64,000 nt of DNA. Source: Hydractinia symbiolongicarpus. Lineage: Eukaryota; Cnidaria; Hydrozoa; Anthoathecata; Hydractiniidae. A program made the translations under genes and the position numbers. Position 1 is the stretch's first letter. Each line of letters opens with the position of its first letter. The notes under the pieces were generated by a model that saw nothing but the letters and a program-made list of their open reading frames with translations, did no database searches and had not been told where the DNA came from. The DNA lies in the NCBI RefSeq assembly GCF_029227915.1, contig NC_079881.1, positions 3,410,001 to 3,474,000 on the forward strand. The letters are read 5' to 3'. This document shows, piece by piece, positions 23,201-35,659 of the stretch.

Positions 23201-24004
23201 ACTTACTTATCTAAATTTTTAAATAAAGGGCTATCACAGCGCTTCGCGTAATTGCTGAGTTCCAGCATTCATATCAAATTAAGAAGAATGTTATTTGTTG
23301 GAGTCCAATTGTTTCATTTATCACACTTACAAAGTCAAAGTCCAAAATAAGTTCAATTAAGTTCCACAGTCAATCGTTTCACTGTTAAAAGCGATGCAAC
23401 CTAGTAATATCAGAAAAATATCGCTAAATACATGTTGGTACGAATATGTGACGCAACCGTTGTAAATCAAACGCACTGACACTGATGGAAAGTCAACGAA
23501 ATGTAGTTTTTGAAACTATCTCTATTTGTTTAGCGCGCCCTAACGGCTACGATTGGTCCCACAGTACAAAATGACTTATTTATCTAAATTCTTAAATAAA
23601 GGGCTACCACAGCGCCCAGTGTAATCACTGAGTTCTGTCAATCATGTCAAATTAAGAAGAATGCTATTTCTTGGAGGCAAATTGTCTCTCTTATCACATT
23701 TATAAGGTCACAGTTCAAAATCCGTTCAATTAAGTCCCACACTCAATCGTTTCACTGTTAAAAACGATGCAACCTAATAATATAACAAAATTATCGCTAA
23801 ATACATGTTGGTACGAATATGTGATCCAACCGTTGTAACTCAAACGGACTGACACCGTTAGAAAGTCAATGAAATGTAGTTTTTAAAACTGTCTCTATTT
23901 GTTCATCGCGCAATAACGGCTAGGGTTGGTCCCACAGTAAAAAATGACTTATTTATCTAAATTTTTAAATAAAGGGCTACCACAGCGCCCAGTGTAATCA
24001 CTGA
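20241..24004. repeat. Family B large duplication, copy 2
   Basis: This block matches 13,227-14,245 at offset 7,014 and 15,210-18,105 at offsets 5,897-5,900, omitting the A-type island. Over the first kilobase I find only about five differences, for example TTATCATATTT against TTATCACATTT and ATCGCAGAAAC against ATCGGAGAAAC. Monomers start at 20516, 20824, 21196, 21569, 21941, 22313, 22686, 23059, 23432 and 23805. At 24,005 the sequence jumps from the GTTCCGTCAATC path to the GTTCCAGCATTC path. Confidence 0.8.
20516..20823. repeat. 308-bp monomer with a 64-bp deletion, copy 2
   Basis: Same junction as at 13,502-13,809 (TCCAATCTTTACACTG at about 20,761), so the deletion predates the 7-kb duplication. 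Confidence 0.9.
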
Positions 24005-25390
24005 GTTCCAGCATTCATATCAAATTAAGAAGAATGTTATTTCTTGGAGTCCAAATGTGTGATTTATCACACTTACAAAGTCAAAGTCCAAAATCAGTTC
24101 AATTAAGTCCCACAGTCAATCGTTTCACTGTTAAAAGCGATGCAACCTATTAATATCAGAAAGCGATCGCTAAATACATGTTGGTACGAATATGTGACCC
24201 AACCGTTGTAACTCAAACGGACTAACACCGTTAGAAAGACAAGGAAATGTAGTTTTTGAAATTGTCTCTCTTTCTTCAGCGCGCGCTAACGGCTAGGATT
24301 GATCCCGCAGTAAAAAATGACTTACTTATCTAAATTTTTAAATAAAGGGCTACCACAGCGCCCCGCGTAATTGCTGAGTTCCAGCATTCATATCAAATTA
24401 AGAAGAATGTTATTTGTTGGAGTCCAATTGTTTCATTTATCACACTTACAAAGTCAAAGTCCAAAATAAGTTCAATTAAGTTCCACAGTCAATCGTTTCA
24501 CTGTTAAAAACGATGCAACCTTGTAATATAACAAAATTATCGCTAAATACATGTTGGTACGAATATGTGATCCAACCGTTGTAACTCAAACGGACTGACA
24601 CCGTTAGAAAGTCAATGAAATGTAGTTTTTGAAATTGCCTCCATTTCTTCATCGCGCTATAACGGCTAGGATTGGTGCCGCAGTAAAAAATGACTTATTT
24701 ATCTAAATTTTTAAATAAAGGGCTACCACAGCGCCCAGTGTAATCACTGAGTTCCAGCATTTATATCAAATTAAGAAGAATGTTATTTCTTGGAGTCGAA
24801 ATGTGTGATTTATCACACTTACAAAGTCAAAGTCCAAAATCAGTTCAATTAAGTCCCACAGTCAATCGTTTCACTGTTAAAAGCGATGCAACCTATTAAT
24901 ATCAGAACGCGATCGCTAAATACATGTTGGTACGAATATGTGACCCAACCGTTGTAACTCAAACGGACTAACACCGTTAGAAAGACAAGGAAATGTAGTT
25001 TTTGAAATTGTCTCTCTTTCTTCAGGGCGCGCTAACGGCTAGGATTGATCCCGCAGTAAAAAATGACTTACTTATCTAAATTTTTAAATAAAGGGCTACC
25101 ACAGCGCCCAGTGTAATCACTGAGCTCCGTCAATCATGTCAAATTAAGAAGAATGCTATTTCTTGGAGGCAAATTGTCTCTCTTATCACATTTATAAGGT
25201 CACAGTTCCAAATCCGTTCAATTAAGTCCCACACTCAATCGTTTCACTGTTAAAAACGATGCAACCTAGTAATATAACAAAATTATCGCTAAATACATGT
25301 TGGTACGAATATGTGATCCAACCGTTGTAACTCAAACGGACTGACACCGTCAGAAAGTCAATGAAATGTAGTTTTTGAAATTGCCTCTAT
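24005..25390. repeat. Family B segment repeated from 18,851-20,236
   Basis: Constant offset 5,154 to the left copy, with few differences (GCGCCCCGCG against GCGCCCGGCG, and GAACGCGATCG against GAAAGCGATCG). Its right part also starts the 5-monomer unit described next, so three duplications overlap here. Confidence 0.8.
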
Positions 25391-26604
25391 TTCTTAAGCG
25401 CGCGATAAGGGCTAGGGTTGGTCCCGCAGTAAAAAATGACTTATTTATCTAAATTTTTAAATAAAGGGCTACCACAGCGCCCAGTGTAATCACTGAGTTC
25501 CGTCAATCATGTCAAATTAAGAAGAATGCTATTTCTTGGTGTCCAATTGTCTCTTTTATCACATTTATAAGGTCACAGTCCAAAATCTGTTCAATTAACT
25601 CCCACACTCAATCGTTTCACTGTTAAAAACGAAGCAACCTTGTAATATAACAAAATTATCGCTAAATACATGTTGGTACGAATATGTGATCCAACCGTTG
25701 TAACTCAAACGGACTGACACCGTTAGAAAGTCAATAAAATGTAGTTTTTGAAATTGCCTCTATTTCTTAAGCGGGCGATAAGGGCTAGGGTTGGTCCCGC
25801 AGCAAAAAATGACTTATTTATCTAAATTTTTAAATAAAGGGCTACCACAGCGCCCAGTGTAATCACTTAATTCCAGCATTCCTATCAAATTAAGAAGAAT
25901 GTTATTTCTTGGAGTCCAATTGTGTCATTTATCACACTTACAAAGTCAAAGTCCAAAATCATTTCAATTAAGTCCCACACTCAATCGTTTCACTGTTAAA
26001 AACGATACAACCTAGTAATATCAGAAAAATATCGCTAAATACATGTTAGTACGAATATGTGACGCAACCGTTGTAACTCAAACGCACTGACACTGATGGA
26101 AATTCAACGAAATGTAGTTTTTGAAACTATCTCTATTTGTTCAGCGCGCCCTAAAGGCTACGATTGGTCCCACAGTACAAAATGACTTATTTATCTAAAT
26201 TTTTAAATAAAGGGCTACCACGGCGCCCAGTGTAATCACTGAGTTCCGTCAATCATGTCAAATTAAGAAGAATGCTATTTCTTGGAGTCCAATTGTCTCT
26301 TTTATCACATTTATAAGGTCACAGTCTAAAATCTGTTCAATTAACTCCCACACTCAATCGTTTCACTGTTAAAAACGATACAACCCAGTAATATAAGAAA
26401 ATTATCGCTAAATACATGTTAGTACGAATATGTGACGCAACCATTGTAACTCAAACGGATTGATACTGTTAGAAAGTCAATGAAATGTAGTTTTTGAAAC
26501 TATCTCTATTTGTTCAGCGCGCCCTAACTGCTACGATTGGTCCCACGGTACAAAATGACTTTTTTATCTAAATTTTTAAATAAAGGGCTACCACAGCGCC
26601 CAGT
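24740..26604. repeat. Family B 5-monomer HOR, copy 1 (1,865 bp)
   Basis: Monomers at 24924, 25297, 25670, 26043 and 26416 recur at 26789, 27162, 27535, 27908 and 28281, every one at an offset of exactly 1,865 bp. Distinctive marks are AATCACTTAATTCCAGC (25,861 and 27,726), GCGATAAGGGCTAGGG, and the GCCCTAACTGCTACG form. Confidence 0.9.
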
Positions 26605-28469
26605 GTAATCACTGAGTTCCAGCATTCATATCAAATTAAGAAGAATGTTATTTCTTGGAGTCCAAATGTGTGATTTATCACACTTACAAAGTCAAAGTCC
26701 AAAATCAGTTCAATTAAGTCCCACAGTCAATCGTTTCACTGTTAAAAGCGATGCAACCTATTAATATCAGAAAGCGATCGCTAAATACATGTTGGTACGA
26801 ATATGTGACCCAACCGTTGTAACTCAAACGGACTAACACCGTTAAAAAGACAAGGAAATGTAGTTTTTGAAATTGTCTCTCTTTCTTCAGGGCGCGCTAA
26901 CGGCTAGGATTGATCCCGCAGTAAACAATGACTTACTTATCTAAATTTTTAAATAAAGGGCTACCACAGCGCCCAGTGTAATCACTGAGCTCCGTCAATC
27001 ATGTCAAATTAAGAAGAATGCTATTTCTTGGAGGCAAATTGTCTCTCTTATCACATTTATAAGGTCACAGCTCCAAATCCGTTCAATTAAGTCCCACACT
27101 CAATCGTTTCACTGTTAAAAACGATGCAACCTAGTAATATAACAAAATTATCGCTAAATCTATGTTGGTACGAATATGTGATCCAACCGTTGTAACTCAA
27201 ACGGACTGACACCGTCAGAAAGTCAATGAAATGTAGTTTTTGAAATTGCCTCTATTTCTTAAGCGTGCGATAAGGGCTAGGGTTGGTCCCGCAGTAAAAA
27301 ATGACTTATTTATCTAAATTTTTAAATAAAGGGCTACCACAGCGCCCAGTGTAATCACTGAGTTCCGTCAATCATGTCAAATTAAGAAGAATGCTATTTC
27401 TTGGTGTCCAATTGTCTCTTTTATCACATTTATAAGGTCACAGTCCAAAATCTGTTCAATTAACTCCCACACTCAATCGTTTCACTGTTAAAAACGATGC
27501 AACCTTGTAATATAACAAAATTATCGCTAAATACATGTTGGTACGAATATGTGATCCAACCGTTGTAACTCAAACGGACTGAAACCGTTAGAAAGTCAAT
27601 AAAATGTAGTTTTTGAAATTGCCTCTATTTCTTAAGCGGGCGATAAGGGCTAGGGTTGGTCCCGCAGCAAAAAATGACTTATTTATCTAAATTTTTAAAT
27701 AAAGGGCTACCACAGCGCCCAGTGTAATCACTTAATTCCAGCATTCCTATCAAATTAAGAAGAATGTTATTTCTTGGAGTCCAATTGTGTCATTTATCAC
27801 ACTTACAAAGTCAAAGTCCAAAATCATTTCAATTAAGTCCCACACTCAATCGTTTCACTGTTAAAAACGATACAACCTAGTAATATCAGAAAAATATCGC
27901 TAAATACATGTTAGTACGAATATGTGACGCAACCGTTGTAACTCAAACGCACTGACACTGATGGAAAGTCAACGAAATGTAGTTTTTGAAACTATCTCTA
28001 TTTGTTCAGCGCGCCCTAAAGGCTACGATTGGTCCCACAGTACAAAATGACTTATTTATCTAAATTTTTAAATAAAGGGCTACCACGGCGCCCAGTGTAA
28101 TCACTGAGTTCCGTCAATCATGTCAAATTAAGAAGAATGCTATTTCTTGGAGTCCAATTGTCTCTTTTATCACATTTATAAGGTCACAGTCTAAAATCTG
28201 TTCAATTAACTCCCACACTCAATCGTTTCACTGTTAAAAACGATACAACCTAGTAATATAAGAAAATTATCGCTAAATACATGTTAGTACGAATATGTGA
28301 CGCAACCATTGTAACTCCAACGGATTGATACTGTTAGAAAGTCAATGAAATGTAGTTTTTGAAACTATCTCTATTTGTTCAGCGCGCCCTAACTGCTACG
28401 ATTGGTCCCACGGTACAAAATGACTTTTTTATCTAAATTTTTAAATAAAGGGCTACCACAGCGCCCAGT
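26605..28469. repeat. Family B 5-monomer HOR, copy 2 (1,865 bp)
   Basis: Direct tandem copy of 24,740-26,604, with scattered substitutions such as AAATCTATGTTGG near 27,157. It ends near 28,470, where the sequence switches to a GTGTGATCACTGAGTTACG subtype. Confidence 0.9.
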
Positions 28470-31400
28470 GTGATCACTGAGTTACGTCAGCCATGTCAAG
28501 TTAACAAGAATGCTATTTCTTGGAGGCCAATTGTCTCTCTTATTACATTTATAAGGTCACAGTCCAAAATCCATTCAATTAAGTCGCACAGTCAATCGTT
28601 TTACTGTTAAAAACGATACAACCTAGTAATATCAGAAAAATATCGCTAAATACATGTTAGTACGAATATGTGACGCAACCGTTGTAACTCAAACGCACTG
28701 ACACTGATGGAAAGTCAACGAAATGTAGTTTTTGAAACTATCTCTATTTGTTCAGCGCGCCCTAACGGCTACGATTGGTCCCACAGTACAAAATGACTTA
28801 TTTATCTAAATTTTTAAATAAAGGGCTACCACAGCGCCCAGTGTAATCACTGAGTTCCGTCAATCATGTCAAATTAAGAAGAATGCTATTTCTTGGAGTC
28901 CAATTGTCTCTTTTATCACATTTATAAGGTCACAGTCCAAAATCTGTTCAATTAACTCCCACACTCAATCGTTTCACTGTTAAAAACGATGCAACCTAGT
29001 AATATAAGAGAATTATCGCTAAATACATGTTGGTACGAATATGTGACGCAACTGTTGTAACTCAAACGCACTGACACTGATGGAAAGTCAACGAAATGTA
29101 GTTTTTGAAACTATCTCTATTTGTTCAGCGCGCCCTAACGGCTACGATTGGTCCCACAGTAAAAAATGACTTATTTATCTAAATTTTTAAATAAAGGGCA
29201 ACCACAGCGCCCAGTGTAATCACTGAGTTCCGTTAATCAAGTCAAATTAAGAAGAATGTTATTTCTTGGAGTCCAAATATGTCAATTATCACACTTACAA
29301 AGTCAAAGTCCAAAATCAGTTCAATTAAGTCCCACAGTCAATCGTTTCACTGTTAAAAGAGATGCAACGTAGTAATATCAGAAAGCTATCGCTAAATACA
29401 TGTTGGTACGAATATGTGACGCAACCATTGTAACTCAAACGGATTGATGCTGTTAGAAAGTCAATGAAATGTAGTTTTTGAAACTATCTCTATTTGTTCA
29501 GCGCGCCCTAACTGCTACGATTGGTCCCACGGTACAAAATGACTTTTTTATCTAAATTTTTAAATAAAGGGCTACCACAGCGCCCAGTGTATTCACTGAG
29601 TTCCGTCAATCAAGTCAAATTAAGAAGAATGCTATTTCTTGGAGTCCAATTGTCTCTTTTATCACATTTATAAGGTCACAGTCCAACATCTGTTCAATTA
29701 ACTCCCACACTCAATCGTTTCACTGTTAAAAACGATGCAACCTAGTAATATAAGAAAATTATCGCTAAATACATGTTGGTACGAATATGTGACGCAACCA
29801 TTGTAACTCAAACGGATTGATACTGTTAGAAAGTCAATGAAATGTAGTTTTTGAAACTATCTCTATTTGTTCAGCGCGCCCTAACTGCTACGATTGGTCC
29901 CACGGTACAAAATGACTTTTTTATCTAAATTTTTAAATAAAGGGCTACCACAGCGCCCAGTGTGATCACTGAGTTACGTCAATCATGTCAAGTTAAGAAG
30001 AATGCTATTTGTTGGAGGCCAATTGTCTCTCTTATTACATTTATAAGGTCACAGTCCAAAATCCGTTCAATTAAGTCGCACAGTCAATCGTTTCACTGTT
30101 AAAAGCGATGCAACCTAGTAATATCAGAAAAATATCGCTAAATACATGTTGGAACGAATATGTGACGCAACTGTTGTAACTCAAACGCACTGACACAGAT
30201 GGAAAGTCAACGAAATGTAGTTTTTGAAACTATCTCTATTTGTTCAGCGCGCCCTAACGGCTACGATTGGTCCCACAGTACAAAATGACTTATTTATCTA
30301 AATTTTTAAATAAAGGGCTACCACAGCACCCAGTGTATTCACTGAGTTCCGTCAATCAAGTCAAATTAAGAAGAATGCTATTTCTTGGAGTCCAATTGTC
30401 TCTTTTATCACATTTATAAGGTCACAGTCCAAAATCTGTTCAATTAACTCCCACACTCAATCGTTTCACTGTTAGAAACGATGCAACCTAGTAATATAAG
30501 AAAATTATCGCTAAATACATGTTGGTACGAATATGTGATCCAACCGTTGTAACTCAAACGGACTGACACCGTTAAAAAGTCAATGAAATGTAGTTTTTGA
30601 AATGGCCTCTATTTCTTAAGCGCGCGATAAGGGCTAGGGTTGGTCCCGCAGTAAAAAATGACTTATTTATCTAAATTTTTAAATAAAGGGCTACCATAGC
30701 GCCCAGTGAAATCACTGAGTTCCGTCAATCATATCAAATTAAGAAGAATGTTATTTCTTGGAGTCCAATTGTGTCATTTATCACACTTACAAAGTCAAAG
30801 TCCAAAATCAGTTCAATTAAGTCCCACAGTCAATCGTTTCACTGTTAAAAGAGATGCAACGTAGTAATATCAGAAAGCTATCGCTAAATACATGTTGGTA
30901 CGAATATGTGACGCAACCATTGTAACTCAAACGGATTGATACTGTTAGAAAGTCAATGAAATGTAGTTTTTGAAACTATCTCTATTTGTTCAGCGCGCCC
31001 TAACTGCTACGATTGGTCCCACGGTACAAAATGATTTTTTTATCTAAATTTTTAAATAAAGGGCCACCACAGCGCCCAGTGTGATCACTGAGTTACGTCA
31101 ATCATGTCAAGTTAAGAAGAATGCTATTTCTTGGAGGCCAATTGTCTCTCTTATTACATTTATAAGGTCACAGTCCAAAATCCGTTCAATTAAGTCGCAC
31201 AGTCAATCGTTTCATTGTTAAAAGCGATGCAACCTAGTAATATCAGAAAAATATCGCTAAATACATGTTGGTACGAATATGTGACGCAACTGTTGTAACT
31301 CAAACGCACTGACACTGATGGAAAGTCAACGAAATGTAGTTTTTGAAACTATCTCTATTTGTTCAGCGCGCCCTAACGGCTACGATTGGTCCCCCAGTAC

Positions 31401-32756
31401 AAAATGACTTATTTATCTAAATTTTTAAATAAAGGGCTACCACAGCGCCCAGTGTAATCATTGAGTTCCGTCAATCATGTCAAATTAAGAAGAATGCTAT
31501 TTCTTGGAGTCCAATTGTCTCTTTTATCACATTTATAAGGTCACAGTCCAAAATCTGTTCAATTAACTCCCACACTCAATCGTTTCACTGTTAAAAACGA
31601 TTCAACCTAGTAATATAAGAAAATTATCGCTATATACATGTTGGTACGAATATGTGATCCAACCGTTGTAACTCAAACGGACTGACACCGTTAGAAAGTC
31701 TATGAAATGTAGTTTTTGAAATTGCCTCTAATTCTTAAGCGCGCGCTAAGGGCTAGGCTTGGTCCCGCAGTAAAAAATGACTTATTTATCTAAATTTTTA
31801 AATAAAGGGCTACCATAGCGCCCAGTGTAATCACTGAGTTCCGTCAATCATATCAAATTAAGAAGAATGTTATTTCTTGGAGTCCAATTGTGTCATTTAT
31901 CACACTTACAAAGTCAAAGTCCAAAATCATTTCAATTAAGTCCCACACTCAATCGTTTCACTGTTAAAAACGATGCAACCTAGTAATATCAGAAAAATAT
32001 CGCTAAATACATGTTGGTACGAATATGTGACGCAACCGTTGTAACTCAAACGCCTTGACACTGATGGAAAGTCAACGAAATGTAGTTTTTGAAACTGTCT
32101 CTATTTGTTCATCGCGCGATAACGGCTAGGGTTGGTCACACAGTAAAAAATGACTTATTTATCTAAATTTTTAAATAAAGGGCTACCACAGCGCCCAGTG
32201 TAATCACTGAGTTCCAGCATTCATATCAAATTAAGAAGAATGTTATTTCTTGGAGTCCAATTGTGTCATTTATCACACTTACAAAGTCAAAGTCCAAAAT
32301 CATTTCAATTAAGTCCCACACTCAATCGTTTCACTGTTAAAAACGATGCAACCTAGTAATATCAGAAAAATATCGCTAAATACATGTTGGTACGAATATG
32401 TGACGCAACCGTTGTAACTCAAACGCACTGACACTGATGGAAAGTCAACGAAATGTAGTTTTTGAAACTGTCTCTATTTGTTCATCGCGCAATAACGGCT
32501 AGGGTTGCTCCCACAGTAAAAAATGACTTATTTTTCTAAATTTTTAAATAAAGGGCTACCATAGCGCCCAGTGTAATCACTGAGTTCCGTCAATCATATC
32601 AAATTAAGAAGAATGTTATTTCTTGGAGTCCAATTGTGTCATTTATCACACTTACAAAGTCAAAGTCCAAAATCATTTCAATTAAGTCCCACACTCAATC
32701 GTTTCACTGTTAAAAACGATGCAACCTAGTAATATCAGAAAAATATCGCTAAATAC
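28470..32756. repeat. Late family B, irregular 3- and 4-monomer spacing
   Basis: The subtype with TGTGATCACTGAGTTACG occurs at 28,469, 29,961 and 31,080, spaced 1,492 bp (four monomers) and 1,119 bp (three monomers). It alternates with monomers carrying CTGATGGAAAGTCAACG plus GCGCCCTAACGGCTACG, and with monomers carrying GATCCAACCG plus AAGGGCTAGG. From about 31,640 the CTGATGGAAAG type combined with GGTTGGTCACACAG dominates. All intervals are 373 bp. There is no gene or foreign sequence. Confidence 0.75.
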
Positions 32757-35659
32757 ATGTTAGTACGAATATGTGACGCAACCGTTGTAACTCAAACGCA
32801 CTGACACTGATGGAAAGTCGACGAAATGTAGTTTTTGAAACTGTCTCTATTTGTTCATCGCGCGATAACGGCTAGGGTTGGTCACACAGTAAAAAATGAC
32901 TTATTTATCTAAATTTTTAAATGAAGGGCTACGACAGCGCCCAGTGTAATCACTGAGTTCCAGCATACATATCAAATTAGGAAGAATGTTATTTCTTGGA
33001 GTCCAATTGTGTCATTTATCACACTTACAAAGTCAAAGTCTAAAATCATTTCAATTAAGTCCCACAGTCAATCGTTCACTGTTAAAAGCGATACAACCTA
33101 GAAATATCGGAAAATTATGGCTAAATACACGTTGGTACGAATTTGTGACCCAGCCGTTGTAACTCAAATGGACTGACTCCGTTAGAAAGACAATATAATG
33201 TAGTTTTTGAAATTGTGTCCATTTCTTCATCACGCGCTAACGGCTAGGATTGGTCCCGCATTAAAAACTACTTACTTATATCAATTTTTAAATAAAGGGC
33301 TACCACAACGCCCAGTGTAATTGCCGAGTTCCAGCATTCATGTCAAATTAAAAAGAATGTTATTTCTTGGAGTCCGAATGTGTCATTTATCACACTTACA
33401 AAGTCAAAGTCCAAAATCAGTTCAATTTAGTCCCACAGTCAATCGTTTCACTGTTAAAAAGATGCAACGTAGTAACATCAGAAAGCTATCGCTAAATACA
33501 TGTTGGTACGAATATGTGACGCAACCATTGTAACTCAAACGGATTGATACTGTTAGAAAGTCAATGAAATGTAGTTTTTGAAACTATCTTTATTTTTTCA
33601 GCGCGCCCTAACGGCTACGATTGGTCCCACGGTACAAAATGACTTATTTGTCTAAATTTTTAAATAAAGGACTACCACAGCGCCCAGTCACACTTACAAA
33701 GTCAAAGTCCAAAATCAGTTCAATTAAGTCCCACAGTCAATCGTTCCACTGTTAAAAGCGATGCAACCTAGTTATATCAGAAAGTTATCGCTAAATACAT
33801 GTTGGTACGAATATGTGACCCAACCGTTGTAACTTAAACGAACTGACACTGTTAGAAAGACAATGAAATGTACTTTTTGAAATTTTCTCTCTTTCTTCAG
33901 CGCGCTAACGGCTGGATTGATTCCGCAATAAAAAATGACGTGCTTATCTAAATTTTTAAATAAAGGGCTACCACAGCGCCCCGCGTAATTGCTGAGTTCC
34001 AGCATTCATATGAAATTAAGAAGAATGTTATTTGTTGGAGTCCAATTGTTTCATTTATCACACTTACAAAGTCAAAGTCCAAAATAAGTTCAATTAAGTC
34101 CCACAGTCAATCGTTTCACTGTTAAAAGCGATGCAACCTAGTAATATCGGAAAAATATCACTAAATACATGTTGGTACGAATATGTGACGCAACCATTGT
34201 AACTCAAACGGATTGATACTGTTAGAAAGTCAATGAAATGTAGTTTTTGAAACTATCTCTATTTGTTCAGCGCGCCCTAACGGCTACGATTGGTCCCACA
34301 GTGCAAAATGACTTATTTATCTAAATTTTTAAATAAAGGGCTACCACGGCGCCCAGTGTGATCACTGAGTTACGTCAATCATGTCAAATTAAAAAGAATG
34401 CTATTTCTTGGAGGATAATTGTCTCTCTTATCACATTTATAAGGTCACAGTCCAAAATCCGTTCAATTAGGTCCCACAGTCAATCGTTCAACTGTTAAAA
34501 GCGATGCAACCTAGTTATATCAGAAAATTATCGCTAACTACATGTTAGTACGAATATGTGACCCTACCGTTGTAACTCAAACGAACTGAAACCGTTAGAA
34601 AGACAATGAAATGTAATTTTTGAAATTGTCTCTAGTTCTTCAGCGCGCGCTAACGTCTAGGATTGGTCCCGCAGTAAAAATGACTTACTTATCTAAAATT
34701 TTTAAGTAAAGGACTACCACAGCACCCCGCGTAATTGCTGAGTTCCAGAATTCATATCAAATTAAGAAGAATATTATTTCTTGGAGTCCAATTGTTTCAT
34801 TTATCACACTTACAAAGTCAAAGTCCAAAATCAGTTCAATTAAGTCCCACAGTCAATCGTTTCACTGTTGAAAGCGATGCAACCTAGTAATATCAGAAAA
34901 ATATCGCTACATACATGTTGGTACGAATATGTGACGCAACCGTTGTAACTCAAACGCACTGACACTGATGGAAAGTCAACGAAATGTAGTGTTTGAAACT
35001 ATCTCTATTTGTTCAGCGCGCTCTAACGGCTACGATTGGTCCCACAGTACAAAATGACTTATTTATCTAAATTTTTAAATAAAGGGCTACCACAGCGCCC
35101 AGTGTAATCACTGAGTTCCGTCAATCATGTCAAATTAAGATGAATGCTATTTCTTAGGGCCAATTGTCTCTCTTGTCACATTCATCAGGTCAAAGTCCAA
35201 AATCTTTTCAATTAAGTCCCACAGTCAATCGTTTCACTGTTAAAAGCGATGCAACCTAGTAATATCAGAAAAATATCGCTAAATACATGTTGGTACGAAT
35301 ATGTGATCCATCCGTTGTAACTCAAACGGACTGACACCGTTAGAAAGTCAATGAAATGTAGATTTTGAAATTGCCTCTATTTCTTAAGTGCGCGATAACG
35401 GCTAGGGTTGGTCCCGAAGTAAAAAATGACATATTTATCTAAATTTTTAAATAAAGGGCTACCATAGCGCCCAGTGTAATCACTGAGTTCCAGCATTCAT
35501 ATCAAATTAAGAAGAATGTTATTTCTTGGAGTCCAATTGTGTCATTTATCACACTTACAAAGTCAAAGTCCAAAATCATTTCAGTTAAGTCCCACACTCA
35601 ATCGTTTCACTGTTAAAAACGATGCAACCTAGTAATATCAGAAAAATATCGCTAAATAC
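32757..35659. repeat. 8-monomer HOR, copy 1 (2,903 bp)
   Basis: Monomers start at 32757, 33129, 33500, 33799, 34169, 34542, 34915 and 35287. Seven of them recur at offset 2,903-2,904. Over 33,129-35,287 I find only six substitutions in about 2,160 bp (near 33,216, 33,671, 33,780, 33,884, 34,830 and 35,159), about 99.7% identity. The first monomer is less similar (four substitutions and one base lost in ATCGTTCACTG near 33,076). The unit is short for eight monomers because one has lost 74 bp and another several single bases (GCGCTAACGGCTGGATT near 33,902). Confidence 0.92.
33500..33798. repeat. 299-bp monomer with a 74-bp deletion, copy 1
   Basis: At 33,681-33,698 CGCCCAGT is joined directly to CACACTTACA. 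The 74 bases that normally run from GTAATCACTGAG to GTGTCATTTAT are missing. Only a single T is shared at the join, so there is almost no microhomology. Confidence 0.92.
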
